64,000 nt of DNA from Anarhynchus alexandrinus (GCA_008711295.1 VUYV01000015.1:8400047-8464046); one strand, 5' to 3'; shown: positions 38,720 to 50,786, numbered from the stretch's first letter. Notes: generated from the sequence alone by a model not told the origin. Translations and numbers: made by a program.

Positions 38720-38976
38720 AATAATTTATAAATAAATACATAAATATATATATTATATAAATATATAAAATATATTATAAATATATTTATATTATATAAA
38801 TATTATATAAATATTATATAAATATATCTATAAATAAATATATTTCATAGAATCATAGAACGGTTTAGGTTGGAAAGGACCTTGAAGATCATCGAGTTCC
38901 AACCCCCCTGCCATAGGCAGGGACACCTCCCTTTATTTATAAATAAATATATAAAAAGAACTATATAAATTTATTT
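38720..38976. repeat. AT-rich (TATAAATA-like) repeat split by a CR1
   Basis: Repeated ATATAAATA and TATTATATAA units fill 38720-38844. Similar units resume at 38931 after an 86-bp CR1 fragment. Confidence 0.88.
38845..38930 (-). mobile_element. CR1 3' fragment, type A, inside AT repeat
   Basis: Two octamers (second followed by cggtttaggt) and 3' region to cagggacacctcc, flanked both sides by TATAAATA sequence. Confidence 0.93.
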
Positions 38977-39246
38977 CCCAAGGGTTCAACCCGAGCTATA
39001 CGACAGACATCTCGGGGTTTCTAATGGTTCAATTTCTCTAATGTAAAAATAAGGATTACGGACTGACAATACACTCTGAGTGGCAGAGCAGAGCAAATTC
39101 GGATACTCCAGGTGGAGCGGTTGAGGGTGGTGGCAGTCCCCCAGGCAGTGTCTCCTGAGCCCAGCAACAGGAAGAAGGGTGAGCCTGCATTTTGCAGGAG
39201 GAGGAGTTATAATAGGATGCTAAGAGAAGTTCTTCTCTTCTTTTAC

Positions 39247-40208
39247 TGGGACCTGTACTGTTCAACATCTTTGTCGGCGACATGGACAGTGGGGTCGAGT
39301 GCACCCTCAGCAAGTTTGCTGATGACACCAAGCTGTTTGGTGAGGTAGACACGCCGGAGGGGAGGGATGCCATCCAGAGGGACATGGACAAGCTGGAGAG
39401 GTGGGCCCAAGACAACCTCATGCAGTTCAACAAAGCCAAGTGCAAGGTCCTACATCTGGGTCGGGGCAATACCAAGCACAAATCCAGGCTGGGCGGGGAA
39501 TGGCTGGAGAGCAGCACTGAGGAGAAGGACCTGGGGGTGCTGATTGATGAGAAGCTCAACGTGAACCAGCAATGTGCCATCACAGCCCAGAAAGCCAACC
39601 GCATCCTGGGCTGCATCAAAAGAAGTGTGGCCAGCAGGGCGAGGTAGGGGATTCTGCCCCTCTACTCCACTCTCGTGAGACCCCACCTGGAGTACTGCAT
39701 CCAGCTCTGGAGTCCCCAACATAAGAAGGACGTGGACATGCTGGAGCGTGTCCAGAGGAGAGCCACGAGGATGATCCGAGGGCTGGAGCACCTCTCCTAT
39801 GAGGAGAGGCTGAAAGAGTTGGGGCTGTTCAGCCTGGAGAAGAGAAGGCTCCAGTGAGATCTTATTGCGGCCTTCCAGTCCCTAAAGGGGGCCTACAGGA
39901 GAGCTGGGGAAGGACTTTTTACTGGGGCATGTAGTGATAGGACAAGGGGGAATGGCTTCAAACTGGAAGAGGGCAGGTTTAGATTGCACATTAGGAAGAA
40001 GTTTTTCACTTTAAGGGTGGTGAGGCACTGGCACGGGTTGCCCAGAGAGGTTGTTGAGGCCCCATCCCTGGAGGTGTTCAAGGCCAGGCTGGACGTGGCC
40101 TTGGGCAACCTGGTGTGGTGGGAGGTGTCCCTGCCTATGGCAGGGGGGTTGGAACCTGATGATCTTCAAGGTCCTTTCCAACCTAAACCATTCTATGATT
40201 CTATGATT
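39247..40208 (+). mobile_element. CR1 fragment, type A, longest copy, with reverse-transcriptase FADD box
   Basis: A 962-bp copy starting at ctgggacctgtactgttc and ending with two perfect octamers. It is the only copy reaching the reverse-transcriptase catalytic region. It is truncated a short way upstream of that region and is not autonomous. A poly-T run follows at 40218. Confidence 0.96.
39249..39647 (+). pseudogene. CR1 ORF2 remnant (reverse transcriptase, C-terminal part)
   Basis: CR1 ORF2 encodes an endonuclease and reverse transcriptase that copies element RNA at the target. This remnant reads [20 protein letters not shown], then KFADDTKLF, with the F-A-D-D catalytic box (two aspartates) at 39315-39326. 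It continues through [20 protein letters not shown] and [14 protein letters not shown] to a TAG at 39645. The same element resumes in another frame at about 39660 ([11 protein letters not shown]). The endonuclease and most of the polymerase are missing, so it cannot be functional. Confidence 0.92.
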
Positions 40209-40538
40209 TTACATTCTTTTTTTTTTTTTTAAAAAAAAGGAAATGCCAGAGTTCAGCTTCCCACTCCCCAGTTCTCTAAAAGAAGAGGAAGGTGGAAAAG
40301 AAAACAAAAATCCCAAAGAAAATGAAAAGCAAACCCCTGTGTAAGATGTGCCTGCTGCCCATTCCTAAAACCCTTCAGCCACAGCACTCACCATGAGCAT
40401 CCACCGGGACATATCACTCGTGTAGACTCTGCCTGCTATAGAGAGCAACGACACAGAGTGGTGATTCCAGGTCTCACGGTGGAAAGAAAGATGATCTGAA
40501 GCAGAACATCCTCTTGACAGCCCCATACACCCCATTAT

Positions 40539-41177
40539 AATCACAGAATGGTCAGGGTTGGAAGGGACCTCAGGAGATCATCTAGTCCAACCCCCTGCCA
40601 GAGCAGGGGCACCTACAGCAGTTGCACAGGAACGTGTCCAGGCGGGTTTTGAGTATCTCCAGAGAAGGAGACTCCGCAGCCCCTCTGGGCAGCCTGTGCC
40701 AGTGCTCTGCCACCCTCAAAGGAAAGAAGTTCCTCCTCATGGTCTGATGGAATTTCCCGTGTTCCAACTTGCTCCCATTGCTCCTTGTCCTGTCACTGGG
40801 CACCACTGAAGAGAGTCTGGCCTCATCCTCCTGCCACCCACCCTTCAAATATTGATAAGCATTGATGAGATCCCCTCTCAGTCTTCTCTTCTCCAGGCTA
40901 AACAGCCCCAGGGCTCTCAGCCTTTCCTCATAAAAGACGTGCTCCGTTCCCTTGATCGTCTTCATAGCCCTCTGCTGGACTCTATCCAGTAGTAGTAGTA
41001 CCATGTCCTTCTTGAACTGGGGAGCTCAGAACTGGACACAGTTCTCCAGATGTGGCCTCACCAGAGCAGAGTAGAGGGGGAGGATGACTTTCTTCAACCT
41101 GCTGGCCACACTCTTCTCAATGCACCCCGGAAGACCATTGGCCTTCTTGGCCAGAAGTGCACATTGCTGGCTCATGG
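40539..41177 (-). mobile_element. CR1 fragment, type C, with ORF2 remnant
   Basis: Begins aatcacagaatggtcagggt. The minus strand holds an open frame (41004-40582) reading [20 protein letters not shown] and [20 protein letters not shown]. Beyond it a frameshifted piece reads [20 protein letters not shown]. Clearly a different CR1 lineage from types A and B. Confidence 0.94.
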
Positions 41178-41596
41178 GCAACAAAATCACTGTGCGTTCT
41201 AGAAGTGGGGCTTCTGATGAACATCTGCACATTTTAGGTATAGTCTTCACAAGATGTGAAGTGCACAATGAATCCAGGAAGCCAACCTTAAATCCCTTAT
41301 TGAAGCCTTATTATTGATGGCAGCTGAAGCTGACCTGGGAACGCCTACTGATATACATCTTTCACCCCCAAGTACCCTAAAGACTTGTACATTGACCCTG
41401 ATACAGGTTAAAACTGGAAATCGAACAAGAACTGTTTCATACAGAAGACTCATGTGCATGGCAGAAATAAATGGACTTTAACTGATTTTGAATGTTAGCT
41501 GCAGAATAAAAAGCATCTCACTTAATGTGAGCGTTTTGTGTGAACCAAGACCAATGGGAAAATACAATTTTTCACTTCAGACTAAGACTACAGGTC

Positions 41597-42852
41597 TCTA
41601 TATTTATCAGCTACAGATTCTCATACTACAGAGCAAAAATCTAAAATATTAGCAGGAATGCTAAGAATGCCTTTAACGATTACAAGGAATTATTCCAGAG
41701 TTAGACTCATTCTGAAATTTTTCATTTAGACAGCAAACCTTGTCCTGTTCCTGACCACAATTCTCTTATGAAACCTCGTTTCCGAATTTATTACCTACGC
41801 TATTCAGCGGAGGAGTGACAAGGTCTCAACTCTGTCATTATTAATATCCACAACAGGAAGATAAGGTTTGTATCTCGGCCAAGGAAAATCTGTCCACTGA
41901 ACTGCAGCAGTTCCCCAATAACAGTCGACTTCAAACCTCACAAAATGCTCCCAAATGAGTGGGAAAGAGGGCGATGCCTGGCACAGAGGAAGAAATACTA
42001 TCCAGAAACCTATCTAGAAAGGCCAAACATGAAAGCACTTGTTTAACGTGCTCAATAAAAAGGACGTGCGAGAGCCTGTCAGACCAACGTGCTCTCCATT
42101 TTGCATGAGCAAGTCCCAAATGATACCCCACAAAGGAAGTTTGTTTACCATTAACTTCTTTGGACATACATTCACATCAGGAATGTTTTTATGGCCACAA
42201 CAGTAATTTAGATTTAGGCAGGAGTTTTCAGGTTAGCCGGCCAAATTGTAGCTGAGTTGATAGAGTCATCCTCTTCCCTACATCTACACCACCTTCCCAG
42301 CTCCATGCCACCCCCATTCCTTCCGTCTTACAGAACAGAAACTAAAGATGGAAAGGACCAAAAGATAATATGGGAAACTCGTGCAGTAAGGGACTTGCTA
42401 CTGTGCCTCCCCCTCCAGCCTCTTATCTCCCTACTCCTTATGTTCCACATTGAAAGAGATACAGCTATGAGTTTAATAAAATTAAGCATTATAAACTTAA
42501 ACATTTGTCAATGAAAGATTAAATGAATAAAGCTGTATTCCAGCTATGGTGCTTCTAACAGAATTTATATTTCAGGACCCCAATACTGTTCCCAGTAAAA
42601 CAGAGAAATCTTCCTTTGGGTGCCAACATCAAAGCCTTTAAGCCCTCTCCTAAGGTTAAATTCTTGGAAGCTGTGCCATCTGAAGATGGTTTGGGTAGCA
42701 CACGTGTGGTGTTAACACTTCGCATACATCCTTGTGTCATTCCAACCGCAGTAACTGGTCTAATGCAAAATCAGAGAATGATAGAACGGTTTGGGTTGGA
42801 AGGGACCCTAAAGATCATCCAGTTCCAACCCCCCTGCCATGGGCAGGGACAC
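41597..42852. repeat. 1.25-kb repeated segment, copy 1
   Basis: Repeated at 43765-45019 with offset 2168 bases, dropping to 2167 after a small inversion. I see about a dozen substitutions, mostly in the right half. The copy ends in the first 84 bp of a CR1 at a gap. It may be a true tandem duplication or two alleles placed in series. Confidence 0.95.
42769..42852 (-). mobile_element. CR1 3' fragment cut by a gap, type A
   Basis: Starts aatcagagaatgatagaacg and is lost into N after cagggacac. It corresponds to the CR1 at 44936 in the second copy of the repeated segment. Confidence 0.93.
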
Positions 42853-43764
42853 NNNNNNNNNNNNNNNNNNNNNNNNNNNNNNNNNNNNNNNNNNNNNNNN
42901 NNNNNNNNNNNNNNNNNNNNNNNNNNNNNNNNNNNNNNNNNNNNNNNNNNNNNNNNNNNNNNNNNNNNNNNNNNNNNNNNNNNNNNNNNNNNNNNNNNNN
43001 NNNNNNNNNNNNNNNNNNNNNNNNNNNNNNNNNNNNNNNNNNNNNNNNNNNNNNNNNNNNNNNNNNNNNNNNNNNNNNNNNNNNNNNNNNNNNNNNNNNN
43101 NNNNNNNNNNNNNNNNNNNNNNNNNNNNNNNNNNNNNNNNNNNNNNNNNNNNNNNNNNNNNNNNNNNNNNNNNNNNNNNNNNNNNNNNNNNNNNNNNNNN
43201 NNNNNNNNNNNNNNNNNNNNNNNNNNNNNNNNNNNNNNNNNNNNNNNNNNNNNNNNNNNNNNNNNNNNNNNNNNNNNNNNNNNNNNNNNNNNNNNNNNNN
43301 NNNNNNNNNNNNNNNNNNNNNNNNNNNNNNNNNNNNNNNNNNNNNNNNNNNNNNNNNNNNNNNNNNNNNNNNNNNNNNNNNNNNNNNNNNNNNNNNNNNN
43401 NNNNNNNNNNNNNNNNNNNNNNNNNNNNNNNNNNNNNNNNNNNNNNNNNNNNNNNNNNNNNNNNNNNNNNNNNNNNNNNNNNNNNNNNNNNNNNNNNNNN
43501 NNNNNNNNNNNNNNNNNNNNNNNNNNNNNNNNNNNNNNNNNNNNNNNNNNNNNNNNNNNNNNNNNNNNNNNNNNNNNNNNNNNNNNNNNNNNNNNNNNNN
43601 NNNNNNNNNNNNNNNNNNNNNNNNNNNNNNNNNNNNNNNNNNNNNNNNNNNNNNNNNNNNNNNNNNNNNNNNNNNNNNNNNNNNNNNNNNNNNNNNNNNN
43701 NNNNNNNNNNNNNNNNNNNNNNNNNNNNNNNNNNNNNNNNNNNNNNNNNNNNNNNNNNNNNNNN
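42853..43764. other. Assembly gap, 912 N
   Basis: A run of N separating the two copies of the 1.25-kb segment. Frames translated across it have no meaning. Confidence 1.
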
Positions 43765-45019
43765 TCTATATTTATCAGCTACAGATTCTCATACTACAGA
43801 GCAAAAATCTAAAATATTAGCAGGAATGCTAAGAATGCCTTTAACGATTACAAGGAATTATTCCAGAGTTAGACTCATTCTGAAATTTTTCATTTAGACA
43901 GCAAACCTTGTCCTGTTCCTGACCACAATTCTCTTATGAAACCTCGTTTCCGAATTTATTACCTACGCTATTCAGCGGAGGAGTGACAAGGTCTCAACTC
44001 TGTCATTATTAATATCCACAACAGGAAGATAAGGTTTGTATCTCGGCCAAGGAAAATCTGTCCACTGAATTGCAGCAGTTCCCCAATAACAGTCGACTTC
44101 AAACCTCACAAAATGCTCCCAAATGAGTGGGAAAGAGGGCGATGCCTGGCACAGAGGAAGAAATACTATCCAGAAACCTATCTAGAAAGGCCAAACATGA
44201 AAGCACTTGTTTAACGTGCTCAATAAAAAGGACGTGCGAGAGCCTGTCAGACCAACGTGCTCTCCATTTTGCATGAGCAAGTCCCAAATGATACCCCACA
44301 AAGGAAGTTTGTTTACCATTAACTTCTTTGGACATACATTCACATCAGGAATGTTTTTATGGCCACAACAGTAATTTAGATTTAGGCAGCAGTTTTCAGG
44401 TTAGCCGGCCAAATTGTAGCTGAGTTGATAGAGTCATCCTCTTCCCTACATCTACACCACCTTCCCAGCTCCATGCCACCCCCATTCCTTCCGTCTTACA
44501 GAACAGAAACTAAAGATGGAAAGGACCAAAAGATAATATGGGAAACTCTTGCAATAAGGGACGTGCTACTGTGCCTTCCCCTCCAGCCTCTTATCTCCCT
44601 ACTCCTTATGTTCCACATCGAAAGAGATACAGCTATGAGTTCATAATGCTTAGTTTATTAAACTCAAACATTTGTCATTGAAAGATTAAATGAATAAAGC
44701 TGTATTACAGCTATGGTGCTTCTAACAGAATTTATATTTCAGGACCTCAGTACTGTTCCCAGTAAAACAGAGAAATCTTCCTTTGGGTGCCAACATCAAA
44801 GCCTTTAAGCCCTCTCCTAAGGTTAAATTCTTGGAAGCTGTGCCATCTGAAGATGGTTTGGGTAGCACACGTGTGGTGTTAACACTTCGCATACATCCTT
44901 GTGTCATTCCAACCGCAGTAACTGGTCTAATGCAAAATCAGAGAATGATAGAACGGTTTGGGTTGGAAGGGATCCTAAAGATCATCCAGTTCCAACCCCC
45001 CTGCCATGGGCAGGGACAC
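43765..45019. repeat. 1.25-kb repeated segment, copy 2
   Basis: It begins flush with the gap at tctatatttatcagctacag and matches copy 1 nearly base for base. Differences include caggagtttt against cagcagtttt, and an inverted block at 44638-44664. It continues into a complete CR1 where copy 1 is cut. Confidence 0.95.
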
Positions 45020-45555
45020 CTCCCACCACACCAGGTTGCTCCAAGCCCCGTCCAACNCTCCAGGGATGGGGCAGCCACAGCTTCTCTGGGCAACCTGGGC
45101 CAGTGCCTCACCACCCTCAGAGTGAAAAATTTCTTCCTAATATCTCATCTAAATCTCCCCTCTTCCAGTTTGAAGCCATTCCCCCTCATCCTATCACTAC
45201 ATGCCCTTATAAAAAGTCCCTCTCCAGCCTTCTTGTAGGCCCCCTTCAGATACTGGAAGGTCACAATAAGGTCTCCCTAGAGCCTTCTCTTCTCCAAGCT
45301 GAACATCCCCAACTCTCCCAGCCTGTCCTCCCACCAGAGGGGCTCCAGCCGTCGCAGCATCTTTGTGGCCCTCCTCTGGACCTGCTCCAACAGGTCCATG
45401 TCTTTCATATGTTGGGGGCTCCAGAGCTGGATGCAGTACTCCAGGTGGGGTCTCGCCACAGTAGAGGGGCAGAATCCCCTCCCTCGCCCTGCTGGCCACA
45501 CTTCTTCTGATGCAGCCCAGGATAGGGTTGGCCTCCTGGGCTGTGATAGCACATT
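44936..45555 (-). mobile_element. CR1 fragment, type A, with single-N join
   Basis: A 620-bp copy starting aatcagagaatgatagaacg, ending at gctgtgatagcacattg. One N at 45057 replaces about 14 bases present in other copies (ctggccttgaacac), so the N marks an unresolved join. The minus strand reads [20 protein letters not shown] and [12 protein letters not shown]. Confidence 0.94.
45057..45057. other. Single-N join
   Basis: A lone N at a point where roughly 14 CR1 bases are missing by comparison with other copies. Confidence 0.9.
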
Positions 45556-48370
45556 GAAATATTGCCTCTCTCTACAAACCTCCCCTTCGTAGATCATCAT
45601 GACCATACCACCAGGACAACATTAAAGCTATTCTTCTAAGCCTCAAAGACCTTCTCTTGTGGACACCTTTGGGAATGCCACCATCAGCAGCAAAGCATCC
45701 TCAGCACAGCAGACACCAGCAAAGTGCCATTTCTTCCCACTTGCTCCAGCCCTTCACCCACAGCAAGGGGGGGGCTGAATGATGGGGGCGAAGCTTTGTC
45801 ATTAAGCCTGTCCTCATGTGACTGTGCCCTCCCAGCCAAGAGCCCAGCACGCACAAAATCAGCACGTCACTTCGGTCTGAGCCACGTTCCCCCACCTGTG
45901 ACAGTTACAGCCATCAGCCAGACATTGACTGACACAGCCTGGCAGCAGCACGGCTCCGGACACGGTGCAAACTCCAAATCCAAATAAAAAAGCAAATTAC
46001 CGAGAAGCAAGCAAAAATTCACACTTTCCTATAAGGATAATAATTGAATTTCCATGTAATACAGAAATTTCTTTTTCAATAATGGAAATCCATTCTTTTC
46101 ACCAGGATGTCTATTCCTAGGTGCCACATTCTTTTCTTGTTAATAGTATTTTTCTTTCCCCAAAGTGAGTCACTCTGGAAAATGCCACTCGCTTCAAAGA
46201 GAAAAATTGACAAACAAACCCGACTGTCACGAAAATTAACGTTCGCTGCTCTATACTACAACCACCACATCCCGATAACTTAAAACTTCAATCAGAAAAG
46301 AAAAGTTCCAAATTACTCAACAATAGTAACTGGCTTCAGGACAAGGAAATAAAATTTAAATCTGCAACTGTTAAAATAGTTCCTACTAATACACTGCTAA
46401 GCACATGATCTGTTTGGCTTTGCTCTAATTTGGCTGGGAAGGCTTTCGCAGAAAGAAGGAAAATGTTTTTGATGGCTTGTTCAAAAGGAAAAATAGCCAT
46501 TTATCAGGTTATGTAAAAATCTCATACTTGTGTTGGAAACTACAGTTTGGCAGAACACATTTAATTACCATTGGCTCTTCTAGAACATTAAGTAAAAAAT
46601 AACTATGTTATAATCGTATTAAGGGTTTGTCTTTGTTGGTTTAAGACAAAGATTTTAGTCAAAGGCCTCATTAAATCTTAGATCATTCTCTGCAGAGCTT
46701 AGCTCCTCCGTGGGTCTACAAAAACAAGGAAGTACAGCTGTAATCCACAGGAATAAAGAAAGATGGAAAGAATTCCAAGCTTTTTTATGCTTAAACGTAA
46801 AGAGGGACATTCTCCCTCTCAAACAAAAAATGTTCTTTAGAAACTACAGCTGTTGAAATGAAATTATTTGTGAATACATCCCTCAAAACATGAAACACAT
46901 CAGTCCATCCAGGCAATATGGTAAATATGTGCTCTTAAGTACGTACCCAACAAGGCTCAAGAGAAAACATGCTATGACCCCATCCAGATGGAGCGTGGCT
47001 CCAGCAAGGTTGTACTACCTCAAAATTACAAAATTCATTACAGCCAAGATTTTCATACTATGTCACTTATCCTCCAAAACATTTCTCTCGCCCTATGCAA
47101 AGGCGATGTACTCTTCGCATATTGACCGCAATTTGAAAAATGCACTACACAACCGACGAAAAACAATGTAGCGTAACAAAATAAAAATTACAGATTTATA
47201 ATTCTAGTCCAGGCTGAAATTTTGAACTACAGATGTCCTAATGCACGCAACTATTTTCATTACAGATTAAACCAGATTCAAGCGTTCATCTGATTTTGTG
47301 TTTTGGCACCAGTGAAAGTTTTGCTTCGTAATACACTTGCGTTTTGATTCATTTCCCTTAGAGCCCCTGCAAAACCTACCACAGTCGTCATATCCTAAAA
47401 GCACAGTATTCCTTTGCACCACGTGTATTCAACAGCCAGAAATGACATCCTTCCACTTGCATTAACGACTTCGTTAACAAGGTAGTTAATTATCCACCTC
47501 CTTCTGGACAGGTTCTAAGCATCGGCAAGACAGCTATTACTTTCTGCAAGGAACGTTCTTGTCTTGTAAGTACCAGCATTAAGTAAGAGTTCATTTGCAA
47601 GCTCCTTATGTAAAATATTCTTTATATTTAAACATTGCGGTTGAGTGAACTGACATCACAGATTAAGGCAATATTCATACCAAATTCATATAGGAGATCT
47701 GATCTGTTCTGGAAATTAAAATGTCCACTGCTGATTGGAAAACCGTAAGCTCTGCTGTATCTGCAAGATGTATATTTAAGAAGTTCTGCTGTGTTAATTT
47801 AAGGATTTAATGCAATTAACAGGTAAGCAAACACTGCTCTTGTCCACTTAAGTGACAGACTTCGCCTCCCTCATCTCCCAGCCACGTATGATTCCGTCCC
47901 TAACTGTGAAAATGTACTCTTCGGGGTTTTTTTATTTCTAAATTCCAGTCCCTTTCCAAGGCAAAGGCTGTCTTAATTTATTTTAAGCTTTGAAGTAATT
48001 TCTCCTCTCCCCTGACAAAATTATTGGTAAGGCAAATAAAACTGTTTCAAGAGCTTGAACTAATTTGATCATGGCACAATACTTCCACAACTGACTTGTG
48101 CTGCTCTTATCAGTAGTTCATTCTATGCCCAACATAATAGATATCATATGAATAAACTTCTCTTTCTTTCACCTTGTACTTGTTAAAAAAACCTACCAGA
48201 CTTCAGGAGTTATTTGGGGAAGTGGTTAAAATACGATTTTCATTGCAGGTGCACTAAAAACCCACAAACCCATCATTACTTATTTTGGGGAAGGAGCAGG
48301 AAGCTAAAGGCAAAAGGGAACTAAACAGAACGCGCACACTTTCAGCTTCCCCACATCACCTATAACGCAG

Positions 48371-48412
48371 AAATAATAAAATAAATAAAATAAAAATAAA
48401 ATAATAAAGAAA
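48371..48412. repeat. A/T microsatellite (AAAAT, AAAT mix)
   Basis: About 40 bp of aataaaataaataaaataa-type units. Confidence 0.85.
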
Positions 48413-48811
48413 AAATTAAAAGTAACATGGCAACTTTACAGTCCACAGCATAGCCTTTCCATTTCTTGAGTCTTTACCGATGCGACCAATAACTGAAAAA
48501 CAAAATTTAACCCCTAAAAGGTGTTGAAGGAGAAATGCACGCGCCAGCCGGGAGGCAAATCGACTCCCCTGCCATGCTGAACTGGGACAAGTGTTTATCT
48601 GAATGACCTGATGTCCAAACGCTCCCATCCCAATAGGTGGTACAGAAGAATCTGGCAGAAGGATGAAGTGAAACCAGTTAATGTGTAATTTAACAACAAA
48701 TGCATCTTTGGATGAATTTAATCCATTAGCATACCTGCTAATTTTGACACAGAGCTACAAGAAAAAAAACAATAATTTGCTGTACTTTATCAGTGTTCCT
48801 CACCCTGACCC

Positions 48812-48984
48812 GAAATTGCCCAGAGAAGCTGTGGCTGCCCCATCCCTGGAGGTGTTCAAGGCCAGGTTGGAGGGGGCTTGGAGCAACCTGGGCTGGTGGG
48901 AGGTGTCCCTGCCTATGGCAGGGGGTTTGGAACTCGATGATCTTCAAGGTCCCTTCCAACCTAAACCCTTCTATGATTCTATGA
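48812..48984 (+). mobile_element. CR1 3' fragment, type A
   Basis: Starts at cgaaattgcccagagaagct and ends in two octamers, the first with a C change (cccttctatgattctatga). Confidence 0.93.
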
Positions 48985-49211
48985 AATGCAGCTCAGCTTC
49001 TCCTGTCCATTCACTTTCCAACCCCTCCAAGGGACCTGCCAGTAATCAGACATCAAGAGTAAACCCACTCGTAACACGGCATCAGTGCACCTGAAACCAA
49101 ACAGACCATCCTTTTTCCTGAACTACCGACCCATTTTCATCAGAAAACATCAGGCAGAACACCACATCCTCAGTGGTTTACTGCAGATATTTTCAAAATG
49201 ATGAAGAATAA

Positions 49212-49415
49212 ATGCCTTATGGAGTTATAAGTCACAGGTATTACTTTAATATCCCATATCAGTGCAAAACACCCCACCCTTTGGGTCACCCTACATACTC
49301 TGTACCTATCACCCAGAAGGATGACCACCAAAAAGTTCAAGAGCTGTTAAGACTTCATGACAAGCACGGTGGCCTACTGGAAGATGCTGCTGAACCCGAA
49401 GACTTTAATTCCTAG
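49212..49415 (+). other. Unexplained 67-codon open frame with downstream AATAAA
   Basis: The frame outside any recognised repeat reads NIPYQCKTPHPLGHPTYSVP, then QKVQELLRLHDKHGGLLED and ends EPEDFNS before TAG. The residue mix looks more protein-like than other intronic frames. AATAAA lies at 49537-49542, about 120 bp past the stop. I cannot name a family. There is no obvious promoter, and the ATG could be internal to an exon. It could be the last exon of a nested gene on the opposite strand to DYM, a retrocopy remnant, or chance. Confidence 0.25.
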
Positions 49416-49940
49416 ATTTTGGTCCTTTTCTTAGATGGCACGGTCAACCCTCTTTATCATTTGCAGTATGTTCAAAAATGAAGTGGAAATAATGGTATTT
49501 ACAATCTTGTTAAAGCATTTTCACATTTATTGCTCAAATAAATCCTATGTAGGAGATGAATGCGCTTGTTGACACTTGATCGTAAAGGGAAGAGGTACAG
49601 CTTTCTTACCATCCCCTCGTTGAAATTTTTAGGGCTTTAAGAAAAACTCAAGTATTACACTTATTTTTTCAATAACTGATTATTGAAATTTTATAATTAT
49701 AAATATTGTTTTTGAAATTGTATCAATTTCTGTAATTCTCTAGAGCTAAGAAGAGTTCGGAAAGCATGAAATGCCTCCTTTTCACCAATATAAAATCCCT
49801 TTTTCCTAGCCCTAGTGCTTGCAAGATATCAAGTTTTCAAACTTTTGCTATTACAATACATCAGCTTGATTCTTGGTTTCCTTTAACAAGCAATTTCCCC
49901 TGAAGAATTAAAAAAGAAAAATCATTTTTGAGCCAATAGG

Positions 49941-49979
49941 TTTTCTTTTTTTTTTTCCTTTTTTTTTTTTTCTTTTTCA
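49941..49979. repeat. Interrupted poly-T tract
   Basis: About 39 bases of T broken by a few C residues. No adjoining element recognised. Confidence 0.9.
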
Positions 49980-50234
49980 TAATGGGTTATTTGAAGCCGC
50001 TCAGGTTTTGGAATATCAGGATAAATGTCAGGGAGATAAATCACCAACACACCTCGTGAAACTTGCTGCAGCGCTCTCTGTAAACAAGCTGGAACATATG
50101 GTTCCAATTATGATTTGTAAGACCACAGAAATCAGAAGCTCTAGTCACGAACCACAGCCTCGCTACGCTATGTATTGGACATATGCTCTGTACGTACTCA
50201 ACGATGGTCCCTACCCTAAAGAGCTTACAACCTA

Positions 50235-50786
50235 TGGATAGGGCAAGAAACAAGATGAATCCATCTTGGAGAAGAGGCAATCTTTGTCAGCACAGGAGCA
50301 GAGCTCCTGGCACACCACGAGCCTGGACAGTGTCAGGTAGATATCGCAGAAAAGAGGCTTTACAGAAGACTTAAAAACATCTAAGCCTTGAGAATGTTTA
50401 GTATGAAATATTTCGTCACTGCCGTAAGGGTGGGGTGGAGGCAGCCAAGGGTCCCCAGGGGCATCTACCTCTCTGAAGTAACGATAAAAATAACACTATT
50501 TGCTCCCTGCCGNTGGATAGGGCAAGAAACAAGATGAATCCATCTTGGAGAAGAGGCAATCTTTGTCAGCACAGGAGCAGAGCTCCTGGCACACCACGAG
50601 CCTGGACAGTGTCAGGTAGATATCGCAGAAAAGAGGCTTTACAGAAGACTTAAAAACATCTAAGCCTTGAGAATGTTTAGTATGAAATATTTCGTCACTG
50701 CCGTAAGGGTGGGGTGGAGGCAGCCAAGNCAGGGGCATCTGCCTCTCTGAAGGAATGATAAAAATAACACTATTTGCTCCCTGCCG
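50235..50786. repeat. Two tandem copies of a ~275-bp segment joined by N
   Basis: Copy 1 is 50235-50512 and copy 2 is 50514-50786, separated by one N at 50513. Both begin tggatagggcaagaaacaag and end cactatttgctccctgccg. Copy 2 has a second N at 50729 where about six bases of copy 1 are missing. Three substitutions lie in the last 60 bases. Most likely an unmerged overlap between contigs. Confidence 0.93.

Noticed and set aside
42616..43897. Long plus-strand frames of 350-400 codons
   Set aside because: They consist almost entirely of N translated as unknown residues; the flanks are intron and CR1.
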